A DNA stretch of 64,000 nt from Flavonifractor hominis (lineage in GTDB: Bacteria; Bacillota; Clostridia; Oscillospirales; Oscillospiraceae). Below the pieces are notes generated by a model, which was not told the origin of the DNA, did no database searches, and saw only the letters and a program-made list of their open reading frames with translations. This document shows, in pieces, positions 58,675 to 64,000 of this stretch (positions are counted from its first letter, which is position 1; each line of letters opens with the position of its first letter). Position numbers and translations under genes: made by a program. Location: NCBI RefSeq assembly GCF_040095835.1, contig NZ_JBBMFT010000002.1, positions 124,001-188,000 on the forward strand, given 5' to 3'.

Positions 58675-60300
58675 TCAATACATACCGCCCATGTCGGGGG
58701 CAGCGGGAGCCGCGGGAGCGGGCTCCTTCTTGTCGGCCACCAGGGACTCGGTGGTCAGCAGGGTAGCGGCAATAGAAGCGGCATTCTCCAGAGCGGAGCG
58801 GGTCACCTTGGTGGGATCCACGATGCCAGCGGAAATCATGTCCACATAGGTCTCGTTGTAGGCGTCGAAGCCATAGCCAACCTTGTCGGCCTTCTTCACG
58901 TTCTCCAGAACCACGGAGCCGTCGATGCCGGCGTTGGTGGCGATCTGACGCATGGGCTCGGTCAGAGCCTTGGCAATGATGCGCACGCCGGTCTTCTCAT
59001 CGCCCTCGGTCTCGGCCAGCAGCTTCTCCACGGCGGGCACGGCGTTCACATAAGCGGTACCGCCGCCAGCCACGATGCCTTCCTCAACTGCGGCGCGGGT
59101 GGCGTTCAGGGCGTCCTCGATGCGCAGCTTCTTCTCCTTCATCTCCACCTCGGTGGCAGCACCCACGCGGATGATGGCTACGCCGCCGGCCATCTTGGCC
59201 AGGCGCTCCTGGAGCTTCTCGCGGTCATAGTCGGAAGTGGTGGTCTCGATCTGGCTGCGGATCTGGTTGGTGCGGTTCTTGATAGCCTCGGAGCTGCCGG
59301 CGCCGTCCACGATGATAGTGTTCTCCTTGGAGACCTTCACCTGGCGGGCACGACCCAGCATATCCATGGTGGCTTCCTTCAGCTCATAGCCCATGTCGGA
59401 AGTGACGACGGTACCGCCGGTCAGCACAGCGATATCCTCCAGCATCTCCTTGCGGCGGTCGCCGAAGCCGGGGGCCTTGACGCACACCACATTCAGGGTG
59501 CCGCGCAGCTTGTTGACGATCAGGGTGGACAGAGCCTCGCCCTCCACGTCCTCGGCGATGACCAGCAGCTTCTTGCCGGACTGCACCACCTGCTCCAGGA
59601 TGGGCAGCAGCTCCTGGATGTTGGAGATCTTCTTGTCGGTGATCAGGATGAGCGCGTCGTCCAGGACGGCCTCCATCTTCTCGGTGTCGGTGACCATATA
59701 GGGGGTGATGTAGCCCCGGTCAAACTGCATGCCTTCCACGACCTCGCTGTAGGTCTCAGCGGTCTTGGACTCCTCAACGGTGATGACGCCGTCGTGGGAA
59801 ACCTTCTCCATGGCCTCGGCGATCAGCTTGCCGATGGTCTCATCACCGGAGGACACAGCGCCTACGCGGGCAATGTCGTCAGAGCCGTTGACCTTCTGGC
59901 TGTTGGCCTTGATGGCGTCAATGGCAGCGGTGGTGGCCTTGGCAATGCCCTTCTTCATAACCATGGGGTTGGCACCGGCAGCCAGGTTCTTCAGGCCCTC
60001 GCGGATGATGGCCTGAGCCAGCAGGGTGGCGGTGGTGGTGCCGTCGCCGGCCACATCGTTGGTCTTGGTGGAAACTTCCTTCACCAGCTGAGCGCCCATG
60101 TTCTCAAAGGGATCCTCCAGTTCGATCTCCTTGGCGATGGTCACACCGTCGTTGGTGATGAGGGGAGCGCCGAACTTCTTGTCCAGCACCACGTTGCGGC
60201 CCTTGGGGCCCATCGTGATCTTAACGGTATCAGCGAGCTGGTTAACGCCGCGCTCCAGAGCGTGACGGGCTTCCTCGCCGTAGCAGATAATCTTAGCCAT
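58675..60300 (-). CDS. groEL: Chaperonin GroEL
   Basis: 60-kDa ring chaperonin, 541 residues. Conserved: MGPKGRNVVLDKKFGAPLIT (core MGPKGRNVVLDK), AGDGTTTATLLAQAI (ATPase, about 86), KAPGFGDRRKEMLEDIAVL (about 275-295), AAVEEGIVAGGGTAY and a Gly-Met tail DMGGMY, shortened compared with E. coli. ATG 60300 behind GGAGGTAATTC. Second gene of the HrcA/CIRCE operon, 143 bases after groES. Codon use is strongly biased, as expected for high expression. Confidence 0.98.
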   Translation of the reverse strand: MAKIICYGEEARHALERGVNQLADTVKITMGPKGRNVVLDKKFGAPLITNDGVTIAKEIELEDPFENMGAQLVKEVSTKTNDVAGDGTTTATLLAQAIIREGLKNLAAGANPMVMKKGIAKATTAAIDAIKANSQKVNGSDDIARVGAVSSGDETIGKLIAEAMEKVSHDGVITVEESKTAETYSEVVEGMQFDRGYITPYMVTDTEKMEAVLDDALILITDKKISNIQELLPILEQVVQSGKKLLVIAEDVEGEALSTLIVNKLRGTLNVVCVKAPGFGDRRKEMLEDIAVLTGGTVVTSDMGYELKEATMDMLGRARQVKVSKENTIIVDGAGSSEAIKNRTNQIRSQIETTTSDYDREKLQERLAKMAGGVAIIRVGAATEVEMKEKKLRIEDALNATRAAVEEGIVAGGGTAYVNAVPAVEKLLAETEGDEKTGVRIIAKALTEPMRQIATNAGIDGSVVLENVKKADKVGYGFDAYNETYVDMISAGIVDPTKVTRSALENAASIAATLLTTESLVADKKEPAPAAPAAPDMGGMY

Positions 60301-60443
60301 AACGAATTACCTCCATGAAAATTCCGCCTTGGCGGAATAAAATTTAAAATCTGTCCGGAGCAGGACATGTGCCTGCCCAGGACACCGGCGGGCAACCGCC
60401 TTTGCGTGTAAAAGCAAGGGGATACAATCCCCCTGGACGGTCT

Positions 60444-60728
60444 TTACTCGACAATCGCCAGGATATCAGACTGACGGACGATGGTGTACTCTTCGCCGTC
60501 CACCTTGACCTCGGTGCCGGAGTACTTGCTGGTAATGACCTTGTCGCCCACCTTCACAGTCATGGTGACTTCCTTGCCGTCCACCATACCGCCGGGGCCC
60601 ACCTCGATAACTTCAGCCACTTCGGGCTTCTCCTTGGCAGCACCAGTCAGGATAATGCCGCTCTTGGTCTTCTCCTCGGCCTCCACCAGCTTAATGACCA
60701 CACGGTCAGCAAGGGGCTTGAGTTTCAT
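60444..60728 (-). CDS. groES: Co-chaperonin GroES
   Basis: Heptameric lid of GroEL, 94 residues. Text: MKLKPLADRVVIKLVEAEEK, then TKSGIILTGAAKEKPEVAEV (mobile loop core SGIILTGAA) and GDKVITSKYSGTEVKVDGEEY (core YSGTEVK). Start at ATG 60728, preceded by AAGGAGG; the longer frame to 60773 overlaps the leader. Under CIRCE control. Confidence 0.97.
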   Translation of the reverse strand: MKLKPLADRVVIKLVEAEEKTKSGIILTGAAKEKPEVAEVIEVGPGGMVDGKEVTMTVKVGDKVITSKYSGTEVKVDGEEYTIVRQSDILAIVE

Positions 60729-60782
60729 AATGGGTTCCTCCTTACATGTATCTTTATTTTTCTTATTAAGCAATTCAGCAGG

Positions 60783-60809
60783 TTAGCACTCATTTTGTCA
60801 GAGTGCTAA
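60783..60809. promoter_or_regulatory. CIRCE element (HrcA operator)
   Basis: TTAGCACTC, 9 bases, GAGTGCTAA: exact consensus arms. Symmetry extends outward (AGCAGG / CCTGCT), giving 15-base arms. It starts just after the predicted groES start point. HrcA binding here represses groESL at normal temperature. Confidence 0.98.
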
Positions 60810-60819
60810 CCTGCTTATA

Positions 60820-60848
60820 ATAATAACCTCACTTGCGGCTTTCCGCAA
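60820..60848 (-). promoter_or_regulatory. SigA-type promoter of groESL
   Basis: Minus strand: -35 TTGCGG, 17-base spacer, -10 TATTAT, with the start point near 60812, directly ahead of CIRCE. The -35 lies inside the inverted repeat at 60831-60850. Confidence 0.65.
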
Positions 60849-60850
60849 GT
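60831..60850. repeat. Perfect 8-base inverted repeat over the groESL -35 box
   Basis: ACTTGCGG, CTTT, CCGCAAGT. It covers the predicted -35 box. It could be a second operator or an RNA hairpin end of the neighbouring transcript; no T-run is close enough for a clear terminator. Confidence 0.5.
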
Positions 60851-60913
60851 CCTGATTTTTTAATAATTTGTTAATTTTGCATGTCAGCGTGCCTTCTGCT
60901 CTATCCAGCCCGC

Positions 60914-61888
60914 TTAATATACTGCAAACGCGCTATTTCTCTCATTTTTTCGTTTTTTTGCGTTTTGTACCCGCCTGCCAGGATCCCAGTGAGTACCAGT
61001 CGGAAAGAAAAAGTTCAATTTTTTAGCAGACACACAGATAGAGAGCTCAGAATCCAGCAGTTCCTCCCCATCCAGATTGATGGCGCTGACCCGGTCACAG
61101 GTAATGTGCATCTCCCGGCCCTGCCGCAGGATGACCCCATCGATCTCCCCGGCTCCCCCTTTGGCATATTTGCCGATCAGAGAGGCCACAGTCATTCGGG
61201 ACACGGCAGGGATGACCACAAAGTTCAGCAGCCCATCGTCCGGCATAGCATCCGGGCTGGGGTTGAATCCCCCGCCATAGTATCGGCCATTGCAGGCACA
61301 CAGAAGGGTAAATTCTTCTCCGGGCAAAACCTCGCCGTCGATCTCAACCCGGTAGGGCAGGTGGATACCCTGAACAATGGTCCGCAGCGCAGAGAGCTTA
61401 TATGCCATCGTCCCACTCACCAGCGGAAGCTTTTTAAAGTCCGCAGCGCCCAGGCCAATCCGTGCATCAAACCCCACCGAACACACATTAAGCGCCAGCC
61501 GGCCGTTGCACTCGATCAGGTCCAGGGGGGCTTGGGGCGCATCCAACAAGGCGCTCAGATCATAAAACCGGCAGGCATCGGGACCAAACATGCGAAGAAA
61601 ATCATTGCCTGATCCCATGGGGTAATGGGTCACGGCGGCATTGTCATACCCGGCGGCACCGGCAACCGCCTCATTGAGCGTACCATCTCCCCCACAGGCA
61701 TAGATGCGCACGGCCTCCCCCGTCTCCGCCGCCGTCCGGGCCAATTCAGCCGCATGACCAGGATACTGCGTCACTGCGGCCTGCCACTCCTCATCCCGTC
61801 CCTGCATGGCGGTCTGAATCTTCTCCCGCATCTCCTGGGTACGGTCATATTTTCCCGCATGGGGATTCATTAGGAAAAGGTGCTTCAC
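60914..61888 (-). CDS. Diacylglycerol kinase family lipid kinase (YegS/DagK-like)
   Basis: A 324-residue kinase phosphorylating diacylglycerol or a related lipid. N-terminal catalytic domain about 1-130 with FLMNPHAGKYD, the nucleotide-binding YACGGDGTLNEAVAG (GGDGT, about 65) and MGSGNDFLRMFG (about 91). C-terminal LCB5/YegS domain to about 300, ending in a basic tail RRVQNAKKRKNERN. Members recycle diacylglycerol from lipid turnover at the membrane. It lies between groESL and the WG/SLH gene. Confidence 0.9.
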   Translation of the reverse strand: MKHLFLMNPHAGKYDRTQEMREKIQTAMQGRDEEWQAAVTQYPGHAAELARTAAETGEAVRIYACGGDGTLNEAVAGAAGYDNAAVTHYPMGSGNDFLRMFGPDACRFYDLSALLDAPQAPLDLIECNGRLALNVCSVGFDARIGLGAADFKKLPLVSGTMAYKLSALRTIVQGIHLPYRVEIDGEVLPGEEFTLLCACNGRYYGGGFNPSPDAMPDDGLLNFVVIPAVSRMTVASLIGKYAKGGAGEIDGVILRQGREMHITCDRVSAINLDGEELLDSELSICVSAKKLNFFFPTGTHWDPGRRVQNAKKRKNERNSAFAVY

Positions 61889-61921
61889 GAACCAAAGTTC
61901 CTCCTTCTTCTGCTCCGTTCG

Positions 61922-63055
61922 TCAGGACCAAAGCGTCAGCCGCTGTTCGGCCCGGGCCATACGGGAAACGATGGCCGCCGCTTCGGCGCGGCTTACCGTG
62001 TCCGCCGGGCGAAACGTCAGCTCACCATCCACGCCGGAAAAAATGCCTTTGGCATATAGGCTGTAAATGGCGTTGGCCTGAGGCACCGTCTTATCCACAT
62101 CGGGAATACTCTCCATCACCCGGGTCAAGCTGTTGATCTGAGGCATTCTCCGTGCCAGACTGGTAGCGGCAAAAATACGGGCCATCTCCGCCCGGGTCAC
62201 CGGCCTGGTATAGTCCGTCTCGGAAAAATCGCCCTGTCGGATGATACCGCTGGCCAGACAATACTCCACCGCCGGCTGATACCATGCCTGCCCCTCGGAA
62301 GGCCGAAGGTGAAAGTTGTCCTCCTTGTACCGGCTCTCCATGGTGGCGGCCAGCTTCAGCACCTCCGCCACACTGAGGGTTTGCTCCGGGGCAAAACGGC
62401 CGCCGCCCACGCCGGAGGTAAGTCCCACATTATAGGCCACATCTACCCACAAGGCATACCAGTCCCTGGGAGATACGTCGCTGAAGGCGGGCAATTTCCC
62501 CCGTGTCAGAGGAAACTGGGCGGAATCCACACCACGCTCAGCCAAAATTCCGGGCAATTCAAAGACGGGGATCTTGGTGCTCACACCGTTTTTGGTCATG
62601 GTAAGCACCTGGGTGCCCCCCTGTTCCGCCACCTGCACGCTGTCATATTCCAGCGGGTAGAGCACCTCGTCTGATCCCCCCTGTCCATTGGGGACCGGCA
62701 GGATGCTCACCACACCCCAGCCGCCCCCCTTCTGCGCGATGTACAATCCGCAGTCGATGGGCAGCAGAGTATCATACTCCGGCTGGATGAGGTAGGTCCC
62801 GTCCTGCCGGATCACCCCCAGCTTGCCGTTTAGGTTTACCGCGGCGATGCCCAGTTGGAAGGAGACGATGCTGTCATACTGCAGGGGGATGACCACGTTC
62901 CTCTGTCCGTCCACATAGCCCCATTTCCCATTCAGTTCGCACTGGGCCAGCCCCTCGCTGTATCCCCAGACCGTGGCTCCGGCAGGTGCGGCGGACACCG
63001 GCACGCACAGCAATCCCACGCACAGCAGCAGTGCCGCCAAGCCTCGTGCTTTCAT
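61922..63055 (-). CDS. Secreted protein with WG-repeat-like units and SLH domains
   Basis: A 377-residue surface protein. Signal peptide 1-23. About 25-120 contains WG-type repeats (LNGKWGYVDGQRNVVIPLQY, core KWGYVDGQRNVVIP; then KLGVIRQDGTYLIQPEYD). C-terminal about 200-375 has three SLH repeats (ALWVDVAYNVGLTSGVGGGR, core VAYNVGLTSGVG; YTRPVTRAEMARIF; VSRAEAAAIVSRM). Start ATG 63055, with GGGGTGAGAGCC upstream; a GTG at 63064 is possible. Six bases after the methyltransferase stop, so likely co-transcribed with it. Confidence 0.82.
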   Translation of the reverse strand: MKARGLAALLLCVGLLCVPVSAAPAGATVWGYSEGLAQCELNGKWGYVDGQRNVVIPLQYDSIVSFQLGIAAVNLNGKLGVIRQDGTYLIQPEYDTLLPIDCGLYIAQKGGGWGVVSILPVPNGQGGSDEVLYPLEYDSVQVAEQGGTQVLTMTKNGVSTKIPVFELPGILAERGVDSAQFPLTRGKLPAFSDVSPRDWYALWVDVAYNVGLTSGVGGGRFAPEQTLSVAEVLKLAATMESRYKEDNFHLRPSEGQAWYQPAVEYCLASGIIRQGDFSETDYTRPVTRAEMARIFAATSLARRMPQINSLTRVMESIPDVDKTVPQANAIYSLYAKGIFSGVDGELTFRPADTVSRAEAAAIVSRMARAEQRLTLWS

Positions 63056-63060
63056 GGCTC

Positions 63061-64000
63061 TCACCCCTTCTTTCCCCGCTTCTGGCCTCCATAGAAAAAC
63101 AAGTCACACTTGATCATACCGTTATAAAGCTTGCGCTTGCGGTCGGCCATGCGGCCAAAGGTCCGCTCAAACTCAGTGTGAGAGGAGAGCACCGCCAGTT
63201 CCCACCCCTCGCTCAGGCTCCGGACTGCCTGTCCGAACGCGCGGTAGAGATCCTCAGCCTCCCGCTTTTCCAGAATGCGTTCTCCGTAGGGCGGATTGGT
63301 GACCACCCGGCCCTTGGGCGCATCACGGTAAAATTTTGTGGCGTCGGCCACTTCAAAGCGCACCAGGTTCTCCACATCCGCCTTTTCGGCGTTGCTGCGG
63401 GCAATATACACCGCCCGGGGATCGATGTCGCCGCCCCAGATGTCGTATTCCCCGTCGTACTCCTGATCCATGGCTTCGCCGGCAGCCTCCAGCCACAGCC
63501 CGCTGTCCAACCACTTCCACTTCTGGGCGGAGAAGGCCCGGTTGAGGCCGGGGGCCCGGTTCTTGGCAATCAGAGCGGCCTCAATGGCGATGGTACCCGA
63601 GCCGCAGAAAGGATCGCAAAAAGGTTCCTTTCCCCGATAGCGGGAAAGGAGCACCATGGCGGCAGCCAGGGTCTCCCGCAGGGGGGCCACCACCCCTACC
63701 GCCCGGTAGCCCCGCTTGTGCAGGCCGGCTCCCGAGGTATCCAGCATCAGCGTAGCCTCATCCTTCATAATGGAAAACTGGATCTGATACAGCGGCCCGG
63801 TCTCGGGCAGCGTCTCCAGTCCATAGGCCGACCCCAGCCGGGCCGCCACTGCCTTTTTCACGATAGACTGACAGGCGGGCACCGCGTGCAGCTTGGAGTT
63901 GAGGGCATAGCCCTTTACCGGGAAGCTTCCCTCCCGTGGGATAAAGTCCTCCCAGGGCAGTGCCCGGGTTCCTTCAAACAGTGCGTCAAAGTCCTCCGCC
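63061..64000 (-). CDS. THUMP-domain class I SAM-dependent RNA methyltransferase (RlmL/YpsC-like), N-terminus outside window
   Basis: Guanine-N2 RNA methyltransferase, probably acting on 23S rRNA. The frame stays open to the right edge, so the start is missing. About 313 residues are seen. The first visible stretch still belongs to the THUMP-to-methylase linker (SFPVKGYALNSKLHAVPACQ). The Rossmann methylase domain shows FCDPFCGSGTIAIEAALIA (SAM-binding core DPFCGSGT) and RVVTNPPYGERIL (catalytic N-P-P-Y). Ends EFERTFGRMADRKRKLYNGM (core) and a basic tail GGQKRGKKG. It is the RlmL/YcbY N-terminal type. Confidence 0.92.
   Translation of the reverse strand, partial: AEDFDALFEGTRALPWEDFIPREGSFPVKGYALNSKLHAVPACQSIVKKAVAARLGSAYGLETLPETGPLYQIQFSIMKDEATLMLDTSGAGLHKRGYRAVGVVAPLRETLAAAMVLLSRYRGKEPFCDPFCGSGTIAIEAALIAKNRAPGLNRAFSAQKWKWLDSGLWLEAAGEAMDQEYDGEYDIWGGDIDPRAVYIARSNAEKADVENLVRFEVADATKFYRDAPKGRVVTNPPYGERILEKREAEDLYRAFGQAVRSLSEGWELAVLSSHTEFERTFGRMADRKRKLYNGMIKCDLFFYGGQKRGKKG

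Noticed and set aside
1..64000. tRNA, rRNA, CRISPR array, insertion sequence ends or prophage genes
   Set aside because: None found on reading both strands; the only mobile-element gene is the serine recombinase with its small partner.

Overview
The window is chromosomal DNA from a moderately high-GC, endospore-forming, anaerobic Firmicute. Gene content and protein style point to the Oscillospiraceae/Ruminococcaceae (a Flavonifractor/Pseudoflavonifractor/Intestinimonas-like gut bacterium). The support is an alpha/beta-type small acid-soluble spore protein, a dipicolinate synthase A gene, four SLH-domain surface proteins, a firmicute-type ethanolamine microcompartment operon, CIRCE-controlled groESL and strong AGGAGG ribosome sites. 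The species name is inference. No tRNA, rRNA, CRISPR array or prophage was seen.

Layout. 1-7100: a GH20 hexosaminidase (cut by the left edge) divergent from a VWA+SLH surface protein; then, on the minus strand, a large serine recombinase with a small overlapping partner ORF, directly downstream of a dipicolinate synthase A gene (dpaA) that has lost its C-terminus; then an aldose-epimerase-like gene. 7200-11000: a TIGR04255 protein, a GNAT acetyltransferase, nicotinate phosphoribosyltransferase, an XRE regulator and the spore protein. 11096-16017: an IclR regulator followed by a probable N-acyl-D-amino-acid utilisation cluster (deacylase, YfcC-type transporter, M20 amidohydrolase). 16151-19037: pyrophosphatase, UDP-galactopyranose mutase and a GT2 glycosyltransferase. 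19070-24363: a His-rich protein, a double-OB SSB-like protein, an ECF sigma/anti-sigma pair, and an SLH protein carrying two hydrolase-like domains.

24412-35274 is a 13-gene ethanolamine utilisation operon on the minus strand, in transcription order: adh(eutG-like)-eutA-eutB-eutC-eutL-eutE-(extension+eutM)-eutT-pduL-orf-eutN-eutH-eutQ. It encodes uptake (EutH), B12-dependent lyase (EutBC) with reactivase (EutA) and B12 adenosylation (EutT), the acetaldehyde branches (EutE, PduL, ADH) and shell proteins (EutL, EutM, EutN). No eutV/eutW regulators lie in the window.

35411-45954: a beta-CASP nuclease and a small protein, then a minus-strand run clcA-sdaAB-sdaAA-VOC-MBOAT-DHHW-MFS-pyk with very short gaps. 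46128-56295: a CNNM/CBS protein, thyA-folA-nudix, a small membrane protein, MtaB, an HPr-like protein without its histidine, an NSS transporter, a cysteine-desulfidase-type enzyme and a divergent LysR regulator. 56360-64000: an SLH/YcdB protein, groESL, a lipid kinase, a WG-repeat/SLH protein and a THUMP RNA methyltransferase (cut by the right edge).

The most interesting observation is dpaA ending abruptly at its conserved PGG-x-D motif, followed within 35 bases by a serine recombinase unit in the same transcription direction, in an organism that has spore genes. This is the layout expected of a skin-like element that is excised during sporulation. The second is an in-frame, about 104-residue extension upstream of EutM with its own strong ribosome site.
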